NCBI GenBank assembly: GCA_038205115.1 | Contig: JBBRCE010000035.1 | Location: forward strand, 1 to 52,380 | Source: JBBRCE01 sp038205115 | GTDB taxonomy: Bacteria > Planctomycetota > Planctomycetia > Pirellulales > JBBRCE01 | Direction: 5' to 3' | DNA length: 52,380 bases | Shown here: one piece after another, positions 1-8,526 of the stretch | Layout: each line of letters begins with the position of its first letter | Position numbering within the stretch: position 1 is the first letter of the stretch | The notes under the pieces: generated by a model | What the model saw: only the letters and a program-made list of their open reading frames with translations | The model's database searches: none | What the model was told of the DNA's origin: nothing | Translations under genes and position numbers: made by a program

Positions 1-14
1 CCGCTTTGCACCCG

Positions 15-43
15 TTGACTTTTGCAACGCGATATAGTATACT
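15..43 (+). promoter_or_regulatory. Sigma70-like promoter with palindromic -10 region
   Basis: TTGACT (15-20) and TATACT (38-43) are separated by exactly 17 bases. The -10 lies inside a perfect 12-base palindrome, ATAGTATACTAT (34-45), a typical place for a repressor site. No convincing gene follows on the plus strand within 900 bases, so the transcript is unknown; a small RNA is one possibility. Confidence 0.55.
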
Positions 44-539
44 ATTGTTCATATATCTCGCGGGCGGAAGTCTGCCCAATGCGGGACAACGGATTTGAGG
101 CCAACCCAGGGCTCTGACAACTCAGCGTGCAAAGGCAGGCATAACACCCTTACGGAAATTGAGTTCGCAGCATTCAGGCAAAGTGCTTGTGCGGTTGAGC
201 AATCAGCGCTGCGAATGAGTTTTTCCGCGCGGCAATTCGCCGGCATTTGCATGAGACTGGTGGCAGGAGATGTCGCGTGGATGGTTTGCTAGACAAAAGT
301 AGGTTCGCCGGTGCGCTGGCCAATCGAAATCGAACCGACACGCGGCCGCAGTAAATAGCCGAATCCCCGTTGCAGCTCTTTGACAACTTAACCGGCGGTC
401 GCTTGCGCCCAAGCAGCCTGGCGACCGCTCACACACTCCGATTTGCAAAAGTGCGATTCGGCGTACACGTTTGCTGTTGCGCGCCGCTGGCAGAACGTTC
501 GCAATGTTGCCCGCTCGTTGTCGCCCTGGCCGACCGTAG

Positions 540-558
540 CCGACGCAGCCTGCGTCGG
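540..558. repeat. Palindromic repeat, type CCGACGCAG-C-CTGCGTCGG
   Basis: A perfect inverted repeat with 9-base arms and a single central base. A copy with one mismatch over 18 bases lies at 41741-41758 inside the PaaK-like gene. The sister palindrome at 645-661 shares the outer CGACGC and GCGTCG arms. It resembles REP-type intergenic elements; mobility is inferred only from recurrence. Confidence 0.6.
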
Positions 559-644
559 TGCACCAGACGCTTGGCGCTGGGTCAGCGAATGGTCTGCCGT
601 TCGGGATGATTGGTAAGTCAGCGGCGGTTGAGCCCCAACTCAGC

Positions 645-661
645 CGACGCTGGCAGCGTCG
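645..661. repeat. Palindromic repeat, type CGACGCT-GGC-AGCGTCG
   Basis: A perfect inverted repeat with 7-base arms around GGC. The same core, extended by one base on each side, occurs at 8984-9002 at the end of the 151-bp repeat upstream of the antitoxin gene. Downstream bases (a short gap, then ACGA) also resemble that copy, suggesting a degenerate member of the same family. Confidence 0.6.
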
Positions 662-854
662 CCCACGACAGACTCGCCTCAGCGCGTACAAGCGTCATAA
701 AATTGCAATCGCAAATCGGAGCGGCGGGCCTGCGGTCCGCGCTCAGGTGGTAACAAAAGTGCGTCTGCCAGACCTTCTGTCCTCACTGTCCACCACGCGT
801 TTTTCAGTAGACGGGAGAGCAAACCGGCTTAGCTGTAAAGATGTTACGCAAAAC

Positions 855-906
855 GGCGAGACGCGTTTTCTCGGTCAGCGAGGTTTTTTTCTTTGCGAGT
901 CTCGCC
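855..906. terminator. Hairpin downstream of the trefoil protein
   Basis: Arms GGCGAGAC (855-862) and GTCTCGCC (899-906) are perfectly complementary, with a 36-base loop holding a smaller CTCG/CGAG stem followed by a run of seven T on the plus strand. For the minus-strand gene ending at 953 the large stem is followed by GTTTT, so it could act as a weak terminator. The long loop makes this uncertain. Confidence 0.35.
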
Positions 907-952
907 AAGCCGCGGCCAGCGATGGCCAGGTCAGAGTTGCGAACATCGCCCG

Positions 953-3082
953 CTACTTAGCGGCTTGGCCAATCGCGATGGGGACGTAACCCACTTCCAG
1001 GCCTTTGGGCGGAGTGACGATTAGGGCGTCGTCCAGTTTCACCAATTTGCCAGCCGACTGGGCGGGCATATATTCGCGATGCAGATCGGCAGACGCGGCG
1101 TGTAGTTTTTCGACGCGGCTTTGCAATCGCGATTTCTCGCGCTCGTTCATGTTGAGATGCTGAAGGCTCGGCTGATCGACGAACCGATACCAGGAGTAGG
1201 TGACGACCGAGCCATCCGTGAGCGCCGCTGTGAATGGTCCGGCGGCCGCGCCAGGAGTGGTCCAGACTGATTTGGGTTTTTTCGGAGACTTGTACGAAAT
1301 TCCGCGTGTGGCGGGCGTGAATTGCTGAGTTTTCAAGTGCGTTTCGTCGGGCACTTGATCGACCGTTACGGCAACCAACTTCGTTCCTGCGTGTTTGAAG
1401 TATTCCGGAAACACGCCTTTGGTTCCGACGGTTCCCCATTGCAGACCGTAGGCGGCGCCCAATTCCGGAATTGTCCGCGTCTTGACGGTATTTTCGATCC
1501 CAGTGATTTTCAGTTTCTTGGGACCATGCGTGTAGTCGACCTCGCCCGTTGTGCATATTGGCGCGGAGGCCGTATTTTTGGTGAAGCGGAGCGAGACGTC
1601 GCCGCCGTCGTTGAGCCAAGTACGCAGCGGATCGTAAAGTGCGGCCGAGGAATGCATCAGCACGTCTTGCATGAGGACGGTCGTTCCCTGCGCGTTCACG
1701 GGAAACAGCAGTTTGGGAATGCGGGTGTATTTGACTCCTCGTGCGTCCTTGCCTTCGAAGTACGGCACGGTGTTGATTTCCATGGCGCCGCCGGCCATCG
1801 CGCCAGTCAGCGAATCGAGACCGCGGCCCACCGACGGCGGACTGCTGCGGTAAATATCGCTCCAGGTTTGCGGAATCCAGAACGCAACCGGTCCCTTGAA
1901 ATTGCGGGCGTTGAAAAATAGCGTCCAGCACAGATCGCCGGTGGGAGTTTTGTCACCGGAAGTCACCGGCACAAGCTTCCACAGTTGGTTGTCGGAATTG
2001 GCGATCTTCGCCATCAGGGCCGTGCCGCGCGGCGATTTGTCGGGGCCTATCGCTTGAGCTTCAAGACACTTGTCCGATTTCTCCAGCGATTTGCATTGCA
2101 ACCGAAAGTAGCCGTTAGCGGCCGGAATCATTTTCCAATGTTGTGCGGGTGCCTTGACACTCGCGGCCATGTGAACGGCCCCGCCCAGCGACGCCGCGCC
2201 TTTGCCGGTGTTGCCGTCGAGGCATTGGCTTTTGCCTTCGAGCGCGGCGGTTTGCAGCCGGAAGTAACCATTTTCGTCGGCCATCAGCTTCCATTTTTGC
2301 CCCGAGACATCCGCCGACTTCATCAACAGCGACGCGCCATCGAATGTCGCGCCGGGTTTGACCTCATTGCCTTCGAGGCAGAAGTTTTCGGCCTCGCGCG
2401 ATTTGGGTTGCAGCCGAAAATAACCTTTGGGTTCAGTCAGCGGCATCGCCATCCAGGCATTGCCGAGCAATTCGCCGTCGATCACGTTCTTAAACGTGAA
2501 GCCATCGGGCGCTGTCAACAACCGGTTGCTGAGTTGGGCCAGCCCCATCTTGTCGGCCGCCAGGGCCTCCGTGTTTTCGCCGTCGAATCCCCAACCCGGA
2601 GTGGAAATCATATGGTTGTAGCAGTTGCCCGTGCCATTCATGCGATACTTTGGAACGACCGAGCCATAACGTGTGTTCTGCCAGTAGCCCAGGCCGCCCT
2701 CGATGGTTTGAAACACATCGCGATACGTCGGGCCCCGCTCCTTCATTTCTTTTTGGGCGACAGAGCCTGCCGGACAAAGGCATTCCTGATAATCGGCGTT
2801 GTAAGGCATGATCCATTGCGAGGGCAGACCAATTTGGAAGGAATCCATTGGCTTGTCGATAAACCGCCAAACGGTGATATAAAAGCTCACCCCGTACCGA
2901 AATTCGGGCGGCGGTTGCGAAACATCCACACTGATGTAGCCCGACAAACCGTCCGACTGCTGGGTTAACTTTTGCGCCACCGCGCGACCAGGAGTACACA
3001 GGATGGCCGTCGCAACCAAAAGGCCAACCAAGCATTGCTGCGTGGCGAAGCGAGTTGGCCGAGATACGGTTTTCAAAGTCAT
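953..3082 (-). CDS. Secreted protein with inserted ricin-type beta-trefoil
   Basis: A 709-residue protein with an N-terminal signal peptide (hydrophobic stretch about residues 18-35, probably cut after AVA). Three consecutive repeats at about residues 217-375 each start with GYFRLQ, carry a CL near the middle and end with a W-K pair; this is the pattern of a ricin-type trefoil, usually a carbohydrate-binding fold. The trefoil interrupts a longer unrecognised region (about 38-215 and 380-709). No catalytic motif was found, so I propose only an exported, possibly sugar-binding protein. AAAGGG directly abuts the ATG, so a TTG two codons inside (3076) may be the true start. It is the last of four minus-strand genes, behind membrane glycosyltransferase-type genes. 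Confidence 0.75.
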   Translation of the reverse strand: MTLKTVSRPTRFATQQCLVGLLVATAILCTPGRAVAQKLTQQSDGLSGYISVDVSQPPPEFRYGVSFYITVWRFIDKPMDSFQIGLPSQWIMPYNADYQECLCPAGSVAQKEMKERGPTYRDVFQTIEGGLGYWQNTRYGSVVPKYRMNGTGNCYNHMISTPGWGFDGENTEALAADKMGLAQLSNRLLTAPDGFTFKNVIDGELLGNAWMAMPLTEPKGYFRLQPKSREAENFCLEGNEVKPGATFDGASLLMKSADVSGQKWKLMADENGYFRLQTAALEGKSQCLDGNTGKGAASLGGAVHMAASVKAPAQHWKMIPAANGYFRLQCKSLEKSDKCLEAQAIGPDKSPRGTALMAKIANSDNQLWKLVPVTSGDKTPTGDLCWTLFFNARNFKGPVAFWIPQTWSDIYRSSPPSVGRGLDSLTGAMAGGAMEINTVPYFEGKDARGVKYTRIPKLLFPVNAQGTTVLMQDVLMHSSAALYDPLRTWLNDGGDVSLRFTKNTASAPICTTGEVDYTHGPKKLKITGIENTVKTRTIPELGAAYGLQWGTVGTKGVFPEYFKHAGTKLVAVTVDQVPDETHLKTQQFTPATRGISYKSPKKPKSVWTTPGAAAGPFTAALTDGSVVTYSWYRFVDQPSLQHLNMNEREKSRLQSRVEKLHAASADLHREYMPAQSAGKLVKLDDALIVTPPKGLEVGYVPIAIGQAAK

Positions 3083-3223
3083 CCCTTTCGAGTGGATTGT
3101 CCGAGTACGGCCGAATCGGAGGCAGTCGCCTGCGGCGCGCTCATTCTAATGGACATCGCGGCGACAGGGTGGCGAAAATTGCGAACAGGAATTGCCGGCT
3201 GCCGATCGAATGTGGGATGCCAC

Positions 3224-4861
3224 TTAGAACCAACCGAACCAGCGGCCGGCGTTGTAGATCCAAGGCAACGTCCAAGGATTCCAAACGGGATAGGCCGCGG
3301 AGAGTGCGGAGAACGCTAACAACACGCCAGCCAGCCAGCGACGCGCGCGCGTTGCCGACAGTGCGTCGGCGGCCGGCAACAGGCCCAGCAGCCACAGCGG
3401 CGCAAACCAAAACACCCAGCGGAATCCGCTGCACATGCCGCCATAGTTGCGGTCTTGCTGCGGACGCGTGAGATAAAAGGCAATACAGACGATGCTCAGT
3501 ACAGCCACCAGCGACGCCAAGCCTGGCATCTGCCAACCGCGACGCGAGGCCATGATCAGCAGACCGCCAATCGTTAGCAACCAGATGGGCGTAAGCGAAA
3601 AAATGCCGTGGTGGCCAACCAGCGCATGCAGCGCATAGCGGGCCATCGAAGCTTCGCCTTGATCGATCACGCTCTGATTGGGCTTGTCGTAAAAATAACT
3701 TTTCCGCTGAGTGTAACGGGTTTTATCGACTTCGCCTGCCTCGGGATATTGGGCAAACAGATGACCGTCGCTGTTGCGTTTGTAGTAGGTGAAGTCGTAC
3801 CAATTGTCGTCCGGATTTTTTTCGCTGCGATGAAAATAGCCCGGCAGCCAAGAATCGTTGGCCCAATAATTGGTGGCAAAAAACGCGACGACCACCAGCA
3901 GCGCGGCCGGAAGATAAGCGATCAATGTTTGCCGCGGCGCCTTCCAGCCCAGCGCCACGGTCAACGCCACGAACATCGACAGCGCCGGCAGATCGTCGGG
4001 CACGGTCAACGCCGCAAAGAAACCGGCCAGGGCGAAGTAGCGCAACCTTCGCTCGCCGTCGTACCAGATTCGCAACGTGGCATACAGGGCGACGGCCGCG
4101 CAGACTGCCGCCGGAATGTGATTATTCAACGTGACCGCGAACGTCGTCAGATAGGTGCCAAAACAGGCGGCGGCCAGCATGAAGATTCGGCCCCAGTCGG
4201 TGCGGCCATAGCGTTCGGCCAGTCGGGCCATCAGCCAAAAATAAACCAGCAGCGGCAGCACGTTGATGGTAATCAACATCGCGCGGCCGATCTCGTAAGG
4301 ATGCGTATCGAGCCGCGCGCCGCTCAATTTGTAGATCAACCAATATTCGCCGGCCAGCAGCGTCGACAACAGCGGCGGCTTACTGGAATAGAAATGTTTT
4401 TCGCCTGTGCGATCGGCATGCACCACAATATCGATGCTGTCCCAGTTTGGCTGCGAAAGGATTTCGTCGATTTGAAACGTGCCCAACTCAACCAGCGAAC
4501 GAATGCTGGCCCAGCGACTGCGATCGTTGGCGCTCAGAAATGGCCGCTGCTGGGCGAACTTGGCACGAATCTCCGGTTCGACGGCCGCAAGTTGATCTTT
4601 GAGTTCCTCGCCCTGGAGACCTTGCGCTTCGAACTGCTTTTTCTTGGCGTTCAATTCCGTCTGCGTGCGATACGTTTCGACCACCATGCGATCGACCGAG
4701 TTGACCGCCAGAATGCGGCCGACCATCAGGCCGGTGGCAATGCAAATCAACAAGCCGTAAACAGACCAGCGCAGCGACGCCCGCATTGCTGCCGACGGAT
4801 CGACCGGATCGGAAGCATGGAGGGGCGCGGAAACCGAATCTGCACTTGTGGTTGGGTTCAT
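3224..4861 (-). CDS. Multi-pass membrane protein, glycosyltransferase-39-like
   Basis: A 545-residue integral membrane protein. The first membrane helix lies around residues 32-52, followed by a soluble stretch with a charged coiled segment (about 60-105) and then roughly nine to eleven more helices to the C-terminus. The soluble loop before helix two contains the pattern HADRTG...FYSSKPPLL, which I associate with planctomycete proteins annotated as dolichyl-phosphate-mannose mannosyltransferase (GT39/PMT) relatives. By that analogy it would move a sugar from a lipid carrier to an acceptor on the outer face of the membrane; the substrate is unknown. It follows the GT2 gene by 102 bases on the same strand. 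No Shine-Dalgarno site is visible before the ATG. Confidence 0.65.
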   Translation of the reverse strand: MNPTTSADSVSAPLHASDPVDPSAAMRASLRWSVYGLLICIATGLMVGRILAVNSVDRMVVETYRTQTELNAKKKQFEAQGLQGEELKDQLAAVEPEIRAKFAQQRPFLSANDRSRWASIRSLVELGTFQIDEILSQPNWDSIDIVVHADRTGEKHFYSSKPPLLSTLLAGEYWLIYKLSGARLDTHPYEIGRAMLITINVLPLLVYFWLMARLAERYGRTDWGRIFMLAAACFGTYLTTFAVTLNNHIPAAVCAAVALYATLRIWYDGERRLRYFALAGFFAALTVPDDLPALSMFVALTVALGWKAPRQTLIAYLPAALLVVVAFFATNYWANDSWLPGYFHRSEKNPDDNWYDFTYYKRNSDGHLFAQYPEAGEVDKTRYTQRKSYFYDKPNQSVIDQGEASMARYALHALVGHHGIFSLTPIWLLTIGGLLIMASRRGWQMPGLASLVAVLSIVCIAFYLTRPQQDRNYGGMCSGFRWVFWFAPLWLLGLLPAADALSATRARRWLAGVLLAFSALSAAYPVWNPWTLPWIYNAGRWFGWF

Positions 4862-4963
4862 GTTGGAAATGGGTTGATGATGGGGCGATGTTGCCGTGAA
4901 GCGCTCAGCAAAACCGCACTCGGCAAAGCCTCAAAATTACAGTCGCTTAGCAACGAAAAGTTT

Positions 4964-5947
4964 TCACGAAGGCGACGGCGTATCGACGGCCACCACCGCT
5001 TCCTGCGTTCGCTCGGCCACCGAATACGTGTCCGAGTCGCGTCCTTGATAGGCGGTAATTAGTTCGGCCAAAAAACCAATCGACATGAATTGCCCACCCA
5101 TCAAGAGCGCGCCCAAGGCGTAAATCAACACCGGTCGATCGTGCAGCGGCGGCCAATTCAAGCCGGGCGCCAATTGGGCGATCACCCAGTAAATCATCAG
5201 GTAAACCAAACCCAGCAATCCGAGCAGAAACGAACAGATGCCAACCGTGCCCAGCAGATGTTGCGGCCGCTGACCGAAACCGGTCAGAAATTTGACCGTC
5301 AGCAGATCGAGAAAGCCTTTGACGAATCGCCGGACGCCGTACTTCGAATGACCGAACTTACGCGCCCGATGATTGATCACCAATTCGCCCACCGTAAAAC
5401 CACGGGCGGCGGCCAGCACCGGCACAAAACGATGCAACTCACCGTACAGCCGAACTTCGTCGAAAATTTCGCGACGGTAACATTTCATGCCGCAGTTGTG
5501 ATCGTGCAACGTCACGCCGGTCAATGTGCTGACCAGCCAATTGAACACGCGCGAGGGATAAACTTTATGCCAGGGATCGTGACGCGTTTGCTTGTAGCCG
5601 GAAACGACGTCGAACGTTTGCATCTGCTGCAAAAATCGCGGAATCTCGTGCGGATCGTCTTGCAGATCGGCGTCAAGCGTCATCACGCGATCGCCACGGG
5701 CGGCCGCAAAGCCAGCGCTCAGCGCCGCCGCTTTGCCAAAGTTGCGCCGAAAGCGAATGCCGCGCACATGGCGATCCGTGGCCGCCAGATCGCGGATCGT
5801 CTGCCAAGAGCCATCGCTCGATCCATCGTCGACAAAAATCAAATCCAGTTGATAACCGTTGGCGCGCGCGACCTCGTCCAACTCGCCATACAACACGCGC
5901 AAACTTTCGGCCTCGTTAAAAACAGGAATCACAATCGAGAGTGTCAC
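4964..5947 (-). CDS. GT2 polyprenyl-phosphate glycosyltransferase (GtrB/ArnC-like)
   Basis: A 327-residue protein. Family 2 glycosyltransferase motifs are clear: SIVIPVFNEAE at the N-terminus, DDGSSDG (about 40-46), and the metal-binding DAD followed by LQDDP (about 92-99). Two membrane helices close the C-terminus (about 220-310), the layout of the DPM1/GtrB/ArnC group that loads sugars onto undecaprenyl phosphate. The open frame runs much further upstream, but that part lies over the flippase-like gene in another frame and has no conserved sequence. I place the start at the GTG eight bases after the flippase stop; a TTG two codons earlier is the alternative. The near-contact suggests co-translation with the upstream gene. 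Confidence 0.88.
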   Translation of the reverse strand: MTLSIVIPVFNEAESLRVLYGELDEVARANGYQLDLIFVDDGSSDGSWQTIRDLAATDRHVRGIRFRRNFGKAAALSAGFAAARGDRVMTLDADLQDDPHEIPRFLQQMQTFDVVSGYKQTRHDPWHKVYPSRVFNWLVSTLTGVTLHDHNCGMKCYRREIFDEVRLYGELHRFVPVLAAARGFTVGELVINHRARKFGHSKYGVRRFVKGFLDLLTVKFLTGFGQRPQHLLGTVGICSFLLGLLGLVYLMIYWVIAQLAPGLNWPPLHDRPVLIYALGALLMGGQFMSIGFLAELITAYQGRDSDTYSVAERTQEAVVAVDTPSPS

Positions 5948-5955
5948 AGGCAAAT

Positions 5956-6969
5956 TCAAAGATGTGTTTCGAAAGGAGTTTTCGCGGACGCCGGTTTCAC
6001 GATGTATAGAATAGCCGAAATCAGCAATTCGGCTACTAGCCAGGTCAGTCGCAATAGCACCGAAGAGAGCAGCGCCGGCGCTTGGCCAAACCGCGGCGCC
6101 AACAGTTGGCCCAGAATCAGATCGCGGACGCCCAGCCCGCCGGGAATCATCGACAAAAACCCGGCCACCACCGCCAGCGCAATGCTCGCCATGCAGACCG
6201 GCAAGTCGCTCCACTGCGGCGTTGGCAGCGAAGCAGCCGTTGAAGCGGTCGTTGATGACGTTGCCGATATGTCCGGCGGCAAGTCGATCGCCCGCAACGT
6301 GGCCAGCAAGCTCAGCCCCATCAACAGCCAGGCGAGCAGCATCGCCAGTTGCCCGACGGCAAAGGTCCGAAAATTCAGTCGTTGCACGTGGATCATGGCT
6401 TCGGGGTGCGTCTTGACTTTGGCGGTGAATCGCACCAATCGTTTGAACACCGGCGGCAACGCCGGCAACCCCACCGCGGCAAGCAGCGCGACCGAAATCA
6501 GTATCAAAATCCGCTGCTCGGGATGCCATACCAACAGCACGAGAATTGCGGTCAGCATGCCGGCCGTCATCAGGCAGAATGTTTCGTAAAACACGCTCAC
6601 GGCAGCCAGCGAGGTATCGACACGATGGCTACGGATCAAACCGGTTCGCAAAATAACGACCAGCGCTTTGCCCGGAACATACTTGCCGAGGTGCCCGATG
6701 ATGTACGCCCGCAGCGATTCCCAAACGCCGGCCGCTTGGCCCATGGTTCGCAGCACATGCCGCCAGAACAGTCCCGCTGGCACGAGCCCCAGCAGATAAC
6801 ATCCGCCGGCCGCAAACAACCAGGCGGGACGCAACGTCCAGTCGGTGACGCTCAGATCGCTGGCGGCACCGCGAATGGTTTTCCACATCCCCCAGACCAG
6901 CAGCGCAAACACCAGCAGCTTGCCCAGTGGCAAAAACCAGCGACTTTTGAGGATGCTGCGAAAATCCAT
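5956..6969 (-). CDS. Flippase-like membrane protein (UPF0104/LPG-synthase TM family)
   Basis: A 337-residue protein with about seven or eight membrane helices and a short positively charged N-terminus. The GxxVPGKAL stretch (about residues 93-101) and the Gly/Pro-rich MIPGGLGVRD segment near residue 270 are hallmarks of the family annotated as lysylphosphatidylglycerol synthase transmembrane region or flippase-like domain. Members are often found next to GT2 enzymes and are thought to help move or use lipid-linked sugars; the exact reaction is unproven. It is first in the minus-strand run flippase, GT2, multi-pass transferase, trefoil protein. No good ribosome binding site precedes the ATG. 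Confidence 0.82.
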   Translation of the reverse strand: MDFRSILKSRWFLPLGKLLVFALLVWGMWKTIRGAASDLSVTDWTLRPAWLFAAGGCYLLGLVPAGLFWRHVLRTMGQAAGVWESLRAYIIGHLGKYVPGKALVVILRTGLIRSHRVDTSLAAVSVFYETFCLMTAGMLTAILVLLVWHPEQRILILISVALLAAVGLPALPPVFKRLVRFTAKVKTHPEAMIHVQRLNFRTFAVGQLAMLLAWLLMGLSLLATLRAIDLPPDISATSSTTASTAASLPTPQWSDLPVCMASIALAVVAGFLSMIPGGLGVRDLILGQLLAPRFGQAPALLSSVLLRLTWLVAELLISAILYIVKPASAKTPFETHL

Positions 6970-7280
6970 GCGAAGCGATTTGAGCCGAGTGAATTTGACT
7001 TGAGACTGGCAATTGTAATCGAAAGCTGGCGGCGTTGTCGGGGAGTCGCGGCAGTGATTGCGAATTCGTTAGTCGGAAATGAAAAATGGAAATTGCCAGG
7101 CGTAATCGCGTATCGAGCGACGCAATTGCACGATGTCATTTTCGATTTGCGAATTCGCAATTCCACGCTCGCCGCGCCGCACCCTTGCTCGATTCACCGT
7201 TCAGCGGCTATTCTGGCCGGTTCGCGCCCGCAAGTTGTGGGCGGATCGTGCCGAACATCGCCCAATCAGGATCAGCCACT
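6970..7280. promoter_or_regulatory. Divergent intergenic region with twin palindromes
   Basis: This stretch separates the minus-strand glycosylation cluster from the plus-strand SDR gene. It contains a perfect 14-base palindrome, TTGCGAATTCGCAA (7147-7160), and an 11-base copy of its left part, TTGCGAATTCG (7058-7068), 89 bases away. Two spaced copies between divergent genes suggest a shared operator. No clear -35/-10 pair was recognised. AGGA at 7270-7273 may serve as a weak ribosome binding site for the SDR gene. Confidence 0.4.
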
Positions 7281-8057
7281 ATGAGCATGCAAAACCAACT
7301 GTTCGATCTGACCGGCCGCGTGGCGTTGATCACCGGTGGCAGCAAGGGACTCGGCAAGGCCATGGCGCGCGGGTTCGCGGAAGCGGGCGCCAACATAATC
7401 ATTTCCAGCCGGCATCAAGACGAATTACTGGCCGCGGCTGAAGACATTCGTCACGGCTTGAATGTCCAAGTCACAACGTTGGTGGCCGATATGACCGATC
7501 GCGGCAACGTACGCGAACTGGCAATCAAAGCCACGGCGGCGTTTGGCAAGGTCGATATCCTGATCAACAACGCCGGCAGTAACTTGCCGCAAGCGCTCGA
7601 TAAAATTCGCGATGAAGATTGGGATCGACTGCTCGAACTGAATTTATCTTCGTGCATGGCGCTGTCTCGCGCGCTGGCGCCGCAGATGATCGATCGCAAA
7701 TGGGGACGCATCATTCATATTTCGTCGGTGATGGCGCTGGCTTCCAACCCCGACCGCAGTGCGTACTCGGCCACCAAAGCGGCGCTGATTGGCATGGCCC
7801 GCGCCATGGCCTTGGAACTTGGCCCATTCGGCGTGACGGTCAATTGCCTGGCGCCCGGCCCGTTCATGACCGATTTGCCGGGCAGCTTATTGAGCGACGA
7901 GCAGAAACAAGCGTTTGCATCGCGCACGGCGCTACTGCGTTGGGCTGCGCCGCGCGAACTCGCCGGCCCGGCACTACTGCTAGCCAGTGACGCCGGCAGC
8001 TACATCACCGGCACCACGCTACAAGTCGACGGCGGCCTGCTCTGCCGCACGTTCTGA
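7281..8057 (+). CDS. Short-chain dehydrogenase/reductase
   Basis: A 258-residue classical SDR, an NAD(P)-dependent oxidoreductase. The cofactor motif TGGSKGLG is at residues 18-25, the NNAG structural motif at 96-99, and the catalytic triad Ser149, Tyr162, Lys166 sits in the expected spacing. The C-terminus ends with ITGTTLQVDGG, typical of FabG/gluconate-5-dehydrogenase-type members. Basic residues after the glycine motif and at SSR (42-44) are compatible with NADP(H). The substrate cannot be told. The open frame continues 65 codons upstream without conserved sequence, so I chose the ATG that begins MSMQNQLFDL, preceded by a GGATC-type weak site. It stands alone; repeat copy A begins 22 bases after its stop. 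Confidence 0.9.
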   Translation: MSMQNQLFDLTGRVALITGGSKGLGKAMARGFAEAGANIIISSRHQDELLAAAEDIRHGLNVQVTTLVADMTDRGNVRELAIKATAAFGKVDILINNAGSNLPQALDKIRDEDWDRLLELNLSSCMALSRALAPQMIDRKWGRIIHISSVMALASNPDRSAYSATKAALIGMARAMALELGPFGVTVNCLAPGPFMTDLPGSLLSDEQKQAFASRTALLRWAAPRELAGPALLLASDAGSYITGTTLQVDGGLLCRTF

Positions 8058-8079
8058 TGAGTCGCGCACTGGTAAAGCC

Positions 8080-8230
8080 GCCAGCGCCTACTCAAAGGCA
8101 CAATCGGCTGGCACACTTTCTGAATCGCCCGCAACACGGAAATCCGCAGTCTACGTTCGGCGGGGAGACCAATCGGAACTGGGTCTGATGTGCGGAATCT
8201 GCCGACGCGAGCAGCATCGGCAACGATGAC
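8080..8230. repeat. 151-bp direct repeat, copy A
   Basis: This stretch aligns over its whole length with 8862-9012: both begin GCCAGCGCCT, share CGCCCGCAA, ATCGGCGGGG-GACCA-like and TTGCGGA-like blocks, and end TCGGCAACGATGAC. By eye roughly two thirds of positions match, with one or two compensating single-base gaps. The two copies bracket the toxin-antitoxin pair in the same orientation. In copy A the terminal palindrome (CCGACGC...) is degraded. Confidence 0.75.
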
Positions 8231-8244
8231 CAGCACAACCGCTT

Positions 8245-8526
8245 TCAATAGACTTCATCGTGAGTTCCGACGGTCAACAGCAGGATGGCCTCAGCACCTT
8301 CATGCTGGACGAACTCGAAGATGATCCGCAGGTCGTACCCAGAGCTGCACGCCCATGAACCGGCCAGTTCGCCCTTCAATTTGTGTGTCTTTAATGCAGC
8401 ATGAAAGGCATCCTCCGCAAGAAATTCCAGCGCCGCCTGGAAGCTCGGCCTGGTTTCGGGATGCTGCTTGAGCAGTCGCCGCGCGGTTCGTGCAAAGGCC
8501 GTCGACTGGAGCAGCAGACGCCTCAT
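8245..8526 (-). CDS. RelE/ParE-type toxin
   Basis: A 93-residue protein starting MRRLLLQSTAFARTARRLLK. The N-terminal F-x-R-x-x-R-R-L-L-K helix, the central H-K-L-K-G-x-L-A-G-x-W segment followed by a tyrosine, D-L-R-I-I-F and the C-terminal LLTVGTHDEVY are the pattern of the RelE/ParE superfamily, nearest to YafQ/RelE-type mRNA interferases. A catalytic His near the C-terminus (HDEVY) fits. The start codon overlaps the antitoxin stop (ATGA), so translation is coupled. The frame extends 15 codons further upstream, but that would overlap the antitoxin more and is less likely. In this family, the toxin cleaves ribosome-bound mRNA; a gyrase-poisoning ParE role cannot be excluded. Confidence 0.85.
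   Translation of the reverse strand: MRRLLLQSTAFARTARRLLKQHPETRPSFQAALEFLAEDAFHAALKTHKLKGELAGSWACSSGYDLRIIFEFVQHEGAEAILLLTVGTHDEVY

Larger units (their letters stand above)
1..952. other. Gene-free region with orphan promoter and palindromes
   Basis: I see no convincing protein gene here. The open frames on both strands are arginine- and cysteine-rich translations without recognisable domains or good ribosome binding sites. What is present: a consensus-like promoter at 15-43 on the plus strand, a 19-base palindrome at 540-558, a related palindrome at 645-661, and a long hairpin at 855-906 just beyond the stop of the secreted trefoil protein. The promoter could serve a small RNA, but its extent cannot be read from the sequence. 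Confidence 0.6.

Noticed and set aside
203..691. 162-codon open frame on the minus strand
   Set aside because: Arg/Cys-rich, with no conserved pattern, and includes the palindromic repeats.
3608..5062. 484-codon open frame on the plus strand
   Set aside because: Antisense shadow of the multi-pass membrane protein; no motif or ribosome site.
5948..6529. N-terminal extension of the GT2 glycosyltransferase frame
   Set aside because: It overlaps the flippase-like gene in another frame; the conserved GT2 start SIVIPVFNE lies just after the GTG at 5947.
5090..6589. 499-codon open frame on the plus strand
   Set aside because: Antisense to the GT2 and flippase-like genes; composition is that of a mirror frame.
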